In this document: piece by piece, positions 42,973 to 51,694 of the stretch
Layout of the letters: each line of letters starts with the position of its first letter
How positions within the stretch are numbered: position 1 is the stretch's first letter
DNA from: Bacteroidota bacterium
GTDB taxonomy: Bacteria; Bacteroidota; Bacteroidia; 2-12-FULL-35-15
Direction: 5' to 3'
DNA length: 64,000 nt
Assembly (NCBI GenBank): GCA_025963715.1
Contig: JAOQAG010000001.1
Coordinates: 1-64,000, forward strand
Program-made: the position numbers and the translations under genes
Notes under the pieces: model-generated
Databases searched by the model: none
Seen by the model: the letters and a program-made list of their open reading frames with translations, nothing else
Told to the model about the DNA's origin: nothing

Positions 42973-44178
42973 ATGGATAAGCTGATCATGGTCACGCAAA
43001 ATTTTCCTTCGGGTAAAAGCGAAGTGTATCTCGAGAGGGAGGTAGATTTTTTTGCCAAAAAATACCGCGAAATACACATTTATCCCATCAATATTGTGGA
43101 AGGTGAACAGCGAAAATTGCCATCCAACGTGTTTGTACATCTGCTTATTTCAAACCGTTCGGGTAAAGTACATTCTTCTGTTATTTTTAAAAATGTATTC
43201 CTGATCGTCAAAATTTTGTGGCTGGAATTTATCCATACAAAAACAAAAGCATTTTTTATCACGCACCTCAAAACATTTTTATCCGAGTTGGTGCAGTGCA
43301 TCGAATTATCGGAAAAATTTATAAAAGAACCGGAATTACAAAACGGGAACAATTCGTTTTATTCGGTGTGGATGGATGAAGGCGCGTTGATGTTTGCGAT
43401 CTTAAAAGATCGTAAAAAAATCGCTGATTTTGTATTTCGTTTACACGGATACGATCTGTATGACGAGCGCAGAACGGGAAATTATATGCCTTTCCGGTAT
43501 TATAACTTTCAGCAGGCGAAAAAAATATTCAGCGTTTCCAAAGCGGGAAAAGACTATCTGGTGAAGAAAAATTTATTCGCTGAAAAACTGGTTGTAAATT
43601 ATTCGGGCTTGTACGATAAAGGCGAAAATCCGTTTGATAAAAATGCATTCACGATCATTTCTGTTTCAAATATCATCGCTTTAAAGCGTGTGGATAAGAT
43701 CATTGAGATCCTTCGTCATGTTGATTTTCCGGTTACATGGATCCATTTCGGAGAAGGAACGATTAAAGAACAACTGATCGCAGCAGCGAAAACACTTCCT
43801 GCTAACATTAATTGGAAATTTAACGGACAAACCAGCCAGGAGGAGCTGAATAAATTTTATTCCACAAACAGTGTCAATTTATTCATTCATTTGAGTGAAA
43901 CGGAAGGTTTGCCACTGGCTATTGTGGAAGCACTTTCCTACGGAATTCCAGCAATGGCTTGCGATGTAGGCGGTGTGAGCGAGATTGTAAATGCACAAAC
44001 CGGCATTCTGTTACCGGAGCAATTCGATGTGCAACAGGTTGCAGATAAAATCAGTAATTTTAGGACCGGCAGCATGAATGAGGTGGAATTCAGAAAAGGC
44101 GTACGCACTTTCTGGAAAACCAATTTTGACGCAGAAAAAAATTACGATTTCTTTTATAGCGAGATTGTTGGTAAATAG
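42973..44178 (+). CDS. Family 4 glycosyltransferase
   Basis: A 401-residue GT-B enzyme. The N-terminal half opens KLIMVTQNFPSGKSEVYLERE. The C-terminal donor-binding half has FTIISVSNIIALKRVDKIIEIL (about 217-238), WIHFGEGTIKEQL, and the E-x7-E signature in HLSETEGLPLAIVEALSYGIP (about 315-335) followed by ACDVGGVSEIV. This is the retaining GT4 family common in O-antigen clusters. The 47-base gap from asnB suggests co-transcription. A 206-base gap with a large inverted repeat ends this run. Confidence 0.92.
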   Translation: MDKLIMVTQNFPSGKSEVYLEREVDFFAKKYREIHIYPINIVEGEQRKLPSNVFVHLLISNRSGKVHSSVIFKNVFLIVKILWLEFIHTKTKAFFITHLKTFLSELVQCIELSEKFIKEPELQNGNNSFYSVWMDEGALMFAILKDRKKIADFVFRLHGYDLYDERRTGNYMPFRYYNFQQAKKIFSVSKAGKDYLVKKNLFAEKLVVNYSGLYDKGENPFDKNAFTIISVSNIIALKRVDKIIEILRHVDFPVTWIHFGEGTIKEQLIAAAKTLPANINWKFNGQTSQEELNKFYSTNSVNLFIHLSETEGLPLAIVEALSYGIPAMACDVGGVSEIVNAQTGILLPEQFDVQQVADKISNFRTGSMNEVEFRKGVRTFWKTNFDAEKNYDFFYSEIVGK

Positions 44179-44187
44179 AATTGGCTC

Positions 44188-44360
44188 TGTTGTAGAATAA
44201 TGTTGTTTATGGAAACAGAAATATTTTCTTGAGTTGTCATCCCGTGCCTGACACGGGATCTGTCAATTAAATACTGCTACCATTCATGAGATCCCGGGTC
44301 AGGCCCGGGATGACAGTATTGTTTGTGAATATTGTAAAAAATAACATTTTACAACAACAT
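44188..44360. repeat. Inverted-repeat element with TGTTGTA ends, copy E
   Basis: The best preserved member: 173 bases with termini TGTTGTAGAATAATGTTGTT and, inverted, AACATTTTACAACAACA. The sequence GGAAACAGAAAT follows the left end, as in copy C. The centre is a double-armed TGTCATCCC inverted repeat (44235-44316). No coding capacity, so if mobile it would depend on a transposase elsewhere. Confidence 0.7.
44235..44316. repeat. TGTCATCCC inverted repeat, copy E
   Basis: The left arm TGTCATCCCGTGCCTGACAC plus GGGATC faces GATCCCGGGTCAGGCCCGGG plus ATGACA. The arms have diverged at a few places (CGTGCC/GGCCCG), whereas those of copy B are perfect. Confidence 0.8.
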
Positions 44361-44384
44361 AAAATTTAAATTTTTGAATAAAAT

Positions 44385-45311
44385 ATGGACAAAATTTCAG
44401 TGATCATCCCTTGTTATAATGCAGAAAGGTTTGTTGCTGAATGCCTGTTTTCAGTACTCAACCAAACACATAAAAATGTGGAAGTGATCTGTGTGGATGA
44501 TGGCTCTTCCGATAATTCGCTCTCCATTTTAAACGATTTTCAACAAAAATATCCAGAGATCATTCGCGTAATTTCCGTTCCGAATCAGGGCGCTTCCAAA
44601 GCACGCAATTTAGGATTGTCGCAAACAACGGGCGATTACATCCAGTTTTTGGATGCAGACGATGTGATCACGAATGAAAAACTGGAGAAGCAGCTCGCCG
44701 GATTTTCCGGAAATGCAGATGTCGTGATCTCCGACCGCGCACAAAAAAATCTTGATCTTTCGCACGTTTTAGAAACTGTTCATTTTGATGACATTCTTGT
44801 AAACCCGCTGGAAACAGCAGTAAGAAAGATTATCACGACCTGTAACCCGCTGTATAAAAAAAATATGGTGCTGGAACTGGGAGGTTATAATGAACAACTT
44901 TCGTCCTGCCAGGATTGGGATTTTCATTTGCGAATGGTGCTCAACGGTTATAAAATAGCGTATGTGCCGGGTGTGTTTTTTATCAATCGCCTGGTGCCGG
45001 GATCGATTTCTTCCAATTGGGTAAAAGTTTTTATTCAATCCACGGTTATTATCAAGGATTTAAAAAAACGCTTGCTCGAAAATCCGATGATGAACGACGC
45101 GATCCGGATTCACCTCGCCAACATTCATTTAAACTCCGCGCTGTATTGCAAAAGTGTGGAAGATGCAAAAAAGTATACCGCTGAAATGGTATTCTGGGGC
45201 GGGAAAACCAATTTTTTAAATTCAAAACCAAAGCAATTGATCGCGGCAGTATTTGGATCTGATTTTCTGATCCGTGTGTTGAGAAGATCCAAAACAAAAA
45301 GTAATTATTAA
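44385..45311 (+). CDS. Family 2 glycosyltransferase
   Basis: A 308-residue GT-A enzyme beginning KISVIIPCYNAERFVAECLF, with VDDGSSDNSLSIL and QGASKARNLGL, then the DxD segment YIQFLDADDVITNEKLEKQ (about 87-105). A second block SCQDWDFHLRMVLNGY (about 170) resembles the (Q/R)xxRW-like acceptor region of the family. It has four bases to the acyltransferase that follows. Donor and acceptor are not known. Confidence 0.93.
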   Translation: MDKISVIIPCYNAERFVAECLFSVLNQTHKNVEVICVDDGSSDNSLSILNDFQQKYPEIIRVISVPNQGASKARNLGLSQTTGDYIQFLDADDVITNEKLEKQLAGFSGNADVVISDRAQKNLDLSHVLETVHFDDILVNPLETAVRKIITTCNPLYKKNMVLELGGYNEQLSSCQDWDFHLRMVLNGYKIAYVPGVFFINRLVPGSISSNWVKVFIQSTVIIKDLKKRLLENPMMNDAIRIHLANIHLNSALYCKSVEDAKKYTAEMVFWGGKTNFLNSKPKQLIAAVFGSDFLIRVLRRSKTKSNY

Positions 45312-45314
45312 GAA

Positions 45315-46466
45315 ATGAACGAACCGAGTAAAAAAATATTTTTCCCCAATTTGGATGGATTGCGTTTCATCGCTTTCTTTTTTGTTTTCTCGGAGCACAT
45401 TATCTGGACGGCTGTAAAATCGTTGAACATTCAGTCGCCATTTTGGGATCACGTAACGTATACACTCTTTGCCAACGGCGGTTTGGGCGTATCGGTGTTT
45501 TTTGTGCTCAGCGGTTTTCTCATCACTTTTTTGATCCTGAAAGAAATAGAGGTTACCGGAAAGCTCAATGTAAAAGCATTTTACATTCGGCGCTTTTTGC
45601 GGATCTGGCCGCTGTATTACATGGTGCTGATCTTCGCGTTTTATTTGTATCCATTTTTTATTTCATTCATTCATGCTAACCCCGATGTGTTTGGCGACCG
45701 CCAGATCTATTATTTTACGTTCCTGAGTAATTTCGACCTGATCCACATTACCAAAGAAGGCTTGAAAGGCTCCTTCCTGACGGGAGTTACCTGGTCGGTT
45801 GCCGTGGAAGAGCAATTTTATTTGATCTGGCCGATCCTGTTTTACCTGGTTCCACGCAACTATTATGTGTCCATTTTTATCGGAATGATCCTCATCAGCT
45901 TTGGTTTCCGCTGCATGCATCTGCACGAAGGATACGTGCTTTATTTTCATTCCTTAAGCGTTTGCAGCGACCTGGCAGTGGGTGGTTTGGCGGCATACTT
46001 ATCGCTTAACTCTACAAAATTCATTGACTTTTTTAAAAATACGGCGTACGGTAAACGTGTGATTGTTTATGTTGTTGGAATTTTATATGTGTTGCTGAGC
46101 GGTTACTTTTTTAATCCCATTTTTGAAACACTGAGCAGCCGCTTGCTCACCAGTATTTTTGTAGCCTGGATCATCCTCGATCAGAATTTCTGCGCTTCCG
46201 AAAACCTGAAAATGTCGCAATTCAAAGGCATTTCCAAGTGGGGAACCTACACGTATGGCATGTACCTGCTGCACCAGATCGCGCTGTTGCTGGTGCTCAA
46301 CACTTACCAGCTCATGAACCTGGAAGCTGTTTCTTTTGCTGCCAAATTACTGAAAGCAGCGATAGTGCTGGCGCTTACCTTCCTGATCAGCTATGTTAGC
46401 TATCATTGGTTTGAAAAGTACTTTTTAAACCTTAAAAAACGGTTTTCATACTTCACCAAAAATTAA
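45315..46466 (+). CDS. Acyltransferase 3 family membrane protein (OafA-like)
   Basis: A 383-residue inner-membrane protein with about ten helices. The start FFPNLDGLRFIAFFFVFSEH has the conserved Arg and His; YIRRFLRIWPLYYMVL and TGVTWSVAVEEQFYLIWPIL with the essential glutamates follow, and the end YVSYHWFEKYFLNLKK is typical. It probably O-acetylates a sugar after export. It is more like OafA/NolL than the acyltransferase at 33984, so the two likely differ in acceptor. It is directly preceded by the GT2 and followed 34 bases later by a soluble acetyltransferase. Confidence 0.93.
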   Translation: MNEPSKKIFFPNLDGLRFIAFFFVFSEHIIWTAVKSLNIQSPFWDHVTYTLFANGGLGVSVFFVLSGFLITFLILKEIEVTGKLNVKAFYIRRFLRIWPLYYMVLIFAFYLYPFFISFIHANPDVFGDRQIYYFTFLSNFDLIHITKEGLKGSFLTGVTWSVAVEEQFYLIWPILFYLVPRNYYVSIFIGMILISFGFRCMHLHEGYVLYFHSLSVCSDLAVGGLAAYLSLNSTKFIDFFKNTAYGKRVIVYVVGILYVLLSGYFFNPIFETLSSRLLTSIFVAWIILDQNFCASENLKMSQFKGISKWGTYTYGMYLLHQIALLLVLNTYQLMNLEAVSFAAKLLKAAIVLALTFLISYVSYHWFEKYFLNLKKRFSYFTKN

Positions 46467-46500
46467 TTTTGCGTATTTTTACTTTGTATCCGTTTTTAGT

Positions 46501-47109
46501 ATGAGAAATTTTTTTCAAATGATCCGTCATCCGTTTTTAAGTGGTATTTCCCTGCCGTTTAAGATCAATTCTATTGCGCGCATCAGGAAACGGAATTCTG
46601 CAGTTGTAAAGCTCGACGGAAGGGTTACGCTTGGCAATTCAAAAAAGCTGGCTACTGTTTCCGTTTTGCCGGTCAATCTGTATTTTGGTTACGGATCAAT
46701 CACTACCATTGCACACTCCGTTTCCATCGGCCCCGGCGTTAACATCATCGTAAAAGACAATGCACATTTGTCCATCGGCGAAAGCACCTACTTTACATCC
46801 GATATGCACATTGAAGTGGTAAACAAGCTGGAGATTGGCGCTCATTGCGCGATCAGCTGGGGCGTGACGATGATCGACGATGATCATCATGAATTGCTGG
46901 ATGAAAGCGGAAAACCGAAAATACAATCTGCCGTAAGCATCAAAGATCATGTGTGGATTGGTTGCAACGTAACGATCTTGAAAGGAACGCAGATCGGAAA
47001 TAATTGTGTGGTAGCGGCAGGCAGCGTGGTAAAAGGCGTTTTCCCGGATAACGTTTTAATTGCCGGAAATCCTGCCAGAGTGATCAAACAGAACATTAGC
47101 TGGAAGTAA
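46501..47109 (+). CDS. Left-handed beta-helix acyltransferase (WbbJ/LacA-like)
   Basis: A 202-residue protein with hexapeptide repeats from about 60 to 190. Catalytic-region motifs are ISWGVTMIDDDHHELLD, with the histidine pair, and DHVWIGCNVTILKGTQIGNN, then VVAAGSVVKGVFPDNVLIAG NPARVI. It would acetylate a sugar in the cytoplasm with acetyl-CoA. It is a second enzyme of this type in the locus (the first is at 30585). One base separates it from the next glycosyltransferase-like gene, so they are coupled. Confidence 0.92.
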   Translation: MRNFFQMIRHPFLSGISLPFKINSIARIRKRNSAVVKLDGRVTLGNSKKLATVSVLPVNLYFGYGSITTIAHSVSIGPGVNIIVKDNAHLSIGESTYFTSDMHIEVVNKLEIGAHCAISWGVTMIDDDHHELLDESGKPKIQSAVSIKDHVWIGCNVTILKGTQIGNNCVVAAGSVVKGVFPDNVLIAGNPARVIKQNISWK

Positions 47110-47110
47110 G

Positions 47111-48037
47111 ATGGAGAGAGGGATTCTGACGATCGCACAAGGCAAAAAACAATACATTGATTTGGCAAAAAACTTAGCCATATCACTTTCCATTCACAAT
47201 CCCGGCTTAAAAAAAGCGTTGGTCACTGATTCGGATGATCCCGAATTGCGTAAATTATACGATGTGGTAATTCCTGCGGATAACTCCATTGGCATTGGCT
47301 TTTTGCAAAAATTATACATCTGTGATTATAGCCCGTTTGATGAAACGATGTTTGTAGATGTGGATTGTTTGTGCGTGCGCAACATCGATTTTCTGTGGGC
47401 GCCTTTCGCTAAGTGCGATGTAAGTGTGATCGGCAGAAAAGTATCGGAAGGCGAACAGTTTGGTTTATCGTTGCCGGAAATGCAGCGCCAGCTGGGATTG
47501 CAATACGTGATCTCGTTTAACGGCGGCGTGTATTATTTCAAAAAAAATGAAAAAGCAAAAATTATTTTTGACGCTGCAAAAGACATCGTAAAAAATTATG
47601 AAAAATATAATCTCGTGAAAGTCCGCGGTGAGCTTGCCGATGAGCCGATCATGTCGCTGGCGATGGGATTGTACAACCAGGAGCCGATCGATGATCATGG
47701 CAAAGGAATGTACACGCCGGTGGGGCAAAGCGGACAATTTAAAATGGATGTGCTGCTGGGAAAATGTGAATTTGTGAAGACTGGAAGAGTGGTAAACCCT
47801 GCGATCATGCACTTTGGATTTGGCCATACACAAGCGTTTCATTATCAGCGCGAAAAAAAGAAATTAAATTTAGTACATTATTATTGTTTCCCGAAAGGAT
47901 TGGCGAGTGTATTGATCAATATAATTTATAACCCGCCATACGTAGTGTATGTATTTTGTTACCGCGCTGTAAAAGCAGTTGCAAAAGGAGTAAAGTTCAA
48001 GTTGTTTCCATTAATGCCGATGTTCCGGTTTGAATAA
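47111..48037 (+). CDS. Putative GT-A glycosyltransferase, GT8-like
   Basis: A 308-residue protein not closely matching a family I recognise with certainty. It begins GILTIAQGKKQYIDLAKNLA, resembling the first strand of GT8-type enzymes, has MFVDVDCLCVRNIDFLW with a DxD pair at Asp83 and Asp85, and SFNGGVYYFKKNEKA where GT8 enzymes bind the acceptor. A late MHFGFGHTQAFHY contains histidines that could complete a metal site. These features support a retaining transferase but the activity is unproven. Its stop codon lies two bases before the ATG of the next GT4 gene. Confidence 0.75.
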   Translation: MERGILTIAQGKKQYIDLAKNLAISLSIHNPGLKKALVTDSDDPELRKLYDVVIPADNSIGIGFLQKLYICDYSPFDETMFVDVDCLCVRNIDFLWAPFAKCDVSVIGRKVSEGEQFGLSLPEMQRQLGLQYVISFNGGVYYFKKNEKAKIIFDAAKDIVKNYEKYNLVKVRGELADEPIMSLAMGLYNQEPIDDHGKGMYTPVGQSGQFKMDVLLGKCEFVKTGRVVNPAIMHFGFGHTQAFHYQREKKKLNLVHYYCFPKGLASVLINIIYNPPYVVYVFCYRAVKAVAKGVKFKLFPLMPMFRFE

Positions 48038-48038
48038 A

Positions 48039-49169
48039 ATGATGGAAAAAAAACAGCTGATCGGTACCAATTCATTGGATTATAATCCCAAACGGAATTT
48101 TGGCGGTTTGCCTTTTAAGGGATTTACGTTTAAAAAAACGATGGATCTCTGCCGTATGTTGGATTACATTTATTTTAAGATCCGCAGAAAAAGCCACCCG
48201 TTTTTCTCCAATACTTTTTTTGATTTGGGTTTGAATAAGGTGCGCATGTTCCATTTTTTTAATTCGGTTGCGATCACCAATAAACCATGGGTAGTAACGT
48301 TTGAAAATGAAATCCCGCGGCCTTATTTAAAATCCAGCTACTTAGTAAAAAGATTAACAAATAAAAGCTGCAAAAAGATCATTGCGTTTTGTGATCGTGC
48401 CAGAACAATTGAAACATATTTGCTTAATAATTATCCCGATCTGAAAGATCAGATCCTCGAAAAGCTTATTGTATTACAACCGGGACAGCCATTACACATT
48501 CAATCCATTGCAGAAAAAGATTACTCGCAACCGGTTACTTTTACATTTGTGGGTGTTGATTTTTTTAGAAAAGGCGGAATGGAAATGTTGAAAGCCACCC
48601 AAAAATTAATTGCTGAAGGACTCAATTTTAAACTCAACATTGTGTCGCAATTAAAAAAAGGCGAGTGGAAAGATGAGCACATAACGTCTGCCGATATTGA
48701 AAATGCAAAGGCCATCATTCAAAAATATAACAATGTGATCAGGCATTACTTTTCATTGCCTTCATCTGAAATCATGGAATTGTTCAAACAATCGCATGTA
48801 GGTTTATTGCCTTCCTACGGCGAAACATACGGCTATGTGGTGCTGGAAGCGCAGGCTTGCGGTTGTGCCGTGATCACGCCGAACATGCCGCCGTTCCAGG
48901 AATTTAATGATAATGCATTCGGCTGGCTGATCGATGTTCCGCTGAAAGAACGCAATGGAACACTGGACAGTGACCTGTCGGGCGAAAATTTACAATTGTT
49001 CCAAACGGCTTTGTACAATGGGCTTTACGTCGCAATGAAAGAAGCAATCGAGAATAAAACGCTTTTAAAAGAAAAAGCAAGGTTGGCATTAGAACATATA
49101 AAAAACGATCATTCGCCGGAGAAAAAAGCAGCAATTTTGGAACAAATTTATAAAGATGCTTTGCGTTAA
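48039..49169 (+). CDS. Family 4 glycosyltransferase
   Basis: A GT-B enzyme of about 376 residues. It shows PVTFTFVGVDFFRKGGMEMLKA (about 165-186), typical of the donor-binding domain start, and the E-x7-E region SHVGLLPSYGETYGYVVLEA QACG (about 250-273) with the CAVITPNMPPFQE loop. A TTG at 48030 lies in frame just upstream, overlapping the preceding gene; ATG 48039 or 48042 is more likely. This is the last plus-strand gene of the glycan locus. Confidence 0.9.
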   Translation: MMEKKQLIGTNSLDYNPKRNFGGLPFKGFTFKKTMDLCRMLDYIYFKIRRKSHPFFSNTFFDLGLNKVRMFHFFNSVAITNKPWVVTFENEIPRPYLKSSYLVKRLTNKSCKKIIAFCDRARTIETYLLNNYPDLKDQILEKLIVLQPGQPLHIQSIAEKDYSQPVTFTFVGVDFFRKGGMEMLKATQKLIAEGLNFKLNIVSQLKKGEWKDEHITSADIENAKAIIQKYNNVIRHYFSLPSSEIMELFKQSHVGLLPSYGETYGYVVLEAQACGCAVITPNMPPFQEFNDNAFGWLIDVPLKERNGTLDSDLSGENLQLFQTALYNGLYVAMKEAIENKTLLKEKARLALEHIKNDHSPEKKAAILEQIYKDALR

Positions 49170-49238
49170 GTCAGAATTAAGAGATTATAGGAAAGCTTAT
49201 ACAAAACAGATTATTTTTTTATTGAAAAGTTTAATTTT

Positions 49239-49332
49239 GCGTCATTGCGAGGGCTTTTCGCCCGAAGCAATCTCACACCAGTATATAATCCAGAATGAGA
49301 TTGCTTCGGGCGAAAAGCCCTCGCAATGACGC
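49239..49332. repeat. GCGTCATTGCGAGG inverted repeat with perfect 37-bp arms
   Basis: The left arm 49239-49275 (starts GCGTCATTGCGAGGGC, ends AGCAATCTCA) is exactly complementary to 49296-49332, with a 20-base spacer. Beyond the arms AATTTT / AAATT extends the symmetry with gaps. It lies between convergent genes and would end both transcripts as a very stable hairpin. Within each arm GGGCTTTTCGCCC forms a smaller stem. Confidence 0.9.
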
Positions 49333-49392
49333 ACAAATTAAATTTTTTTCAATTAAATAGCTATAAGCTTGGTATAAACTTTCCAATAGAAT

Positions 49393-50199
49393 CTAAATTT
49401 TCTTTGCAGCGATAGAGATGCTAAAGCTTTTGGTTGGTGTTTCGATGCTTTCCTGCTGATAGGAGCTTACAGGCGTATTGATATAGATTGCGCAGAGGGT
49501 ATTGGAAACGCGGTAAAGCTTATTTTTTTTATCGGCAGGTGTGCCATCCAGGATGCCTTTTAAAACGTCCCAGCGGATGTCGTTGGGCGTGTGCCCGTAA
49601 TCATGCCAAACGATGATGGAATTTTCGTTTTTTAAAATGCTGAATGCGTTTTTTGTATCGTTCATCACACTTTGATAATGATGATCGCCGTCAATGAAAA
49701 TAAGGTCGAATTTTTTATGCAGGTTGCCGTAATCAAAAGTTTGTGAATTGGCCTGCAGGTGGGTTACATTTTTCAGCTCTTTTGAAAAAAAGCGGTGCAG
49801 CTCCACGTATTTTTTGCTCAATCCTAAGTTGATTATTTCCTGGTCGGGTAAGTTGAGCGTGGTGCAATCGGCAGCTACGGCAGCCACATTGGCAACGCTT
49901 TCGCCGCGCCAGGTACCGATCTCAAAATAACTGCATTCCGGTGTTTTTTTTGCCAGTCCTTTCAGCAATGCCAGGTCGATGGGAGTAGAGCCGCCGTCGA
50001 GGTAGCAAAAGGGATCAACGGTTTCGTTAAAATCAGGAAGCAGCTCGCAGAGATCAATTGCAGGCAAACCACTGGACAGTCCGTATTTTTTTATAACCCC
50101 GGCTTTGTTCACGTCGGCATCGTCCATTATTTTATTCAATAATGAAGGCTGTTTCAGTATCAACGATAATACTTTGAATAATTTGCTGATCTTTTTCAT
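49393..50199 (-). CDS. Class I SAM-dependent methyltransferase (TylF/methyltransferase-24 type)
   Basis: A 268-residue protein whose SAM loop reads YFEIGTWRGESVANVA (about 93-108), with FDLIFIDGDHHYQSVMNDTK (about 163-182) as the metal-binding strand (Asp, Asp-His pattern) and IIVWHDYGHTPNDIRWDV as the following block. These are features of the cation-dependent sugar O-methyltransferases. An N-terminal helical part of about 80 residues precedes the core. It lies alone on the minus strand facing the glycan locus, with repeats on both sides, so it is likely expressed separately. Its target is not known. Confidence 0.87.
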   Translation of the reverse strand: MKKISKLFKVLSLILKQPSLLNKIMDDADVNKAGVIKKYGLSSGLPAIDLCELLPDFNETVDPFCYLDGGSTPIDLALLKGLAKKTPECSYFEIGTWRGESVANVAAVAADCTTLNLPDQEIINLGLSKKYVELHRFFSKELKNVTHLQANSQTFDYGNLHKKFDLIFIDGDHHYQSVMNDTKNAFSILKNENSIIVWHDYGHTPNDIRWDVLKGILDGTPADKKNKLYRVSNTLCAIYINTPVSSYQQESIETPTKSFSISIAAKKI

Positions 50200-50289
50200 A
50201 ACGGATGCACAAAGAAAATAAAAAATTAATTCTTAATTATAATCATTCAACTATTTTAACATACTGCAATCAACATAAGTTTAGGGTTT

Positions 50290-50387
50290 AAAACAGTTTG
50301 AAGTTTAGAGTTGCGGTACCCAATAACAGGTTTAATTTTTACACCCAGCAAAAACTTTGAACTTTCAAACTTTAAACTTTGAACTTT
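50290..50387. repeat. Degraded TTCAAAGT-bounded element II
   Basis: The left end AAACAGTTTGAAGTTTAGAG is a decayed form of the CAGTTCAAAGTTTAAAG terminus; the right end CAGCAAAAACTTTGAACTTT plus CAAACTTTAAACTTTGAAC is intact. The total is only about 98 bases, with the interior of elements I and III missing. It lies between the methyltransferase and flippase genes. Confidence 0.6.
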
Positions 50388-50428
50388 TTTTCACCAAAAT
50401 CCTGAATCCTTAATAAATAAATCCTAAA

Positions 50429-51694
50429 TCATTTTTTCAGCAAGCCCAGCACTTCCGAGCGGATCCATTTAAAATCAGTTGTTCGCGGAAGCAATTGCTG
50501 CAAATTAATTTTTGCTTCTTTCGCAAAATAGATCATCACCAGTAACGAAGTGGAGATGTATGAGATAGTGAAAATGATGGCTACCTGCACCATTCCAAAA
50601 TGCGGGTAACAGATCAGCGCCAGTAAAATGGTTGTGATCAGCCCGACTGCATTGGCAAGGGTATTGATCCTGAATTTTCCGATTCCGGAAAAATAATGTC
50701 CGGTCACAAGCGCAATGTTATAAAACAAAACGCCGGGTGCGAGCAGTAAAATTACCTGGTGCACACCCGCAAACTCAGGCCCGAAGAGCCAGACAAAAAA
50801 TCCGGATGGAAGCAACACCAATGGAATAAGCGCGGCAATGCACAGCAAAATACTGAATTTGGTAAGCTGCAGTGTAAGCGTTTGGGAATATTTTACATCG
50901 GTGGAGTTGGAAACTTTCGGGTACAACACGGTGGCAATGCTGTTGCTGATGAGGAATACAGACTCAATGAGCGATACGCCGTTTGAAAAAATTCCTACTA
51001 CTACATCGCCAGAATAATCCGAAAGCATGTAATACGTGCAGCGAAAGCTGATGAATTTCATGATGTGCCCGGCCTGGCTGTAAGTGCCATACTTAAAGAG
51101 TTTTATGAATAATCCGTTTTCTTTTGGCGTTTGATCCTGCCGGATGATCGGGGCAACCACAATGCAGCTCACGATCAGGCATAATCCGTAAGACGCGTAT
51201 AGTGCATAAATGTAAGAATCTAAATTTGCGCGGTTCAAGCCCTGCACCATCAGCCAGAGAATGGCAATGCTGGCCAGTACTTGCAGCAATGAAATAAAAT
51301 TGTGGGTGTTGATCTTTTCTTTTCCGAGAATAATGGTGAGGTTAGTAGCTAAAAACGAATTGATCAGCGAAAGAAAAATAACCGGAACGATTGCTTTTAC
51401 CGGGACAAACGGGAAAGCCAGGAACAAAAAATAACTGGCGGCACAAACGATCACCGACCAGGTATTGCTCCATAAAAAAAGCTGAAAAATATTGTGCCGC
51501 GGTACAAAATAAACAAGCGACGAACCACCCACCATGTTGCAAAACAGGAGGATCATGGCAATGGTGGTTACGATCAGTGTGGCTTCACCTTTTCCGGCGG
51601 CACCAATGTAACGCGACAGGATTACCACGATGGCAAGGTTGATGAACGCAATGCTGATGCGGATCCCGAATGTAAGTGCTATTTTTTTAAACAT
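50429..51694 (-). CDS. Wzx-like polysaccharide flippase / polytopic exporter
   Basis: A 421-residue membrane protein with about twelve helices and few loops. It starts FKKIALTFGIRISIAFINLA and has LSRYIGAAGKGEATLIV, the conserved first-loop pattern of the MOP/PST exporter family, then NGVSLIESVFLISNSIATVLYP in the middle. It would flip an undecaprenyl-linked oligosaccharide. No Wzy polymerase is evident in the window, whereas an ABC exporter is present on the other strand, so two glycan-export routes coexist. The start overlaps the upstream GT4 gene by eight bases. Confidence 0.88.
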   Translation of the reverse strand: MFKKIALTFGIRISIAFINLAIVVILSRYIGAAGKGEATLIVTTIAMILLFCNMVGGSSLVYFVPRHNIFQLFLWSNTWSVIVCAASYFLFLAFPFVPVKAIVPVIFLSLINSFLATNLTIILGKEKINTHNFISLLQVLASIAILWLMVQGLNRANLDSYIYALYASYGLCLIVSCIVVAPIIRQDQTPKENGLFIKLFKYGTYSQAGHIMKFISFRCTYYMLSDYSGDVVVGIFSNGVSLIESVFLISNSIATVLYPKVSNSTDVKYSQTLTLQLTKFSILLCIAALIPLVLLPSGFFVWLFGPEFAGVHQVILLLAPGVLFYNIALVTGHYFSGIGKFRINTLANAVGLITTILLALICYPHFGMVQVAIIFTISYISTSLLVMIYFAKEAKINLQQLLPRTTDFKWIRSEVLGLLKK

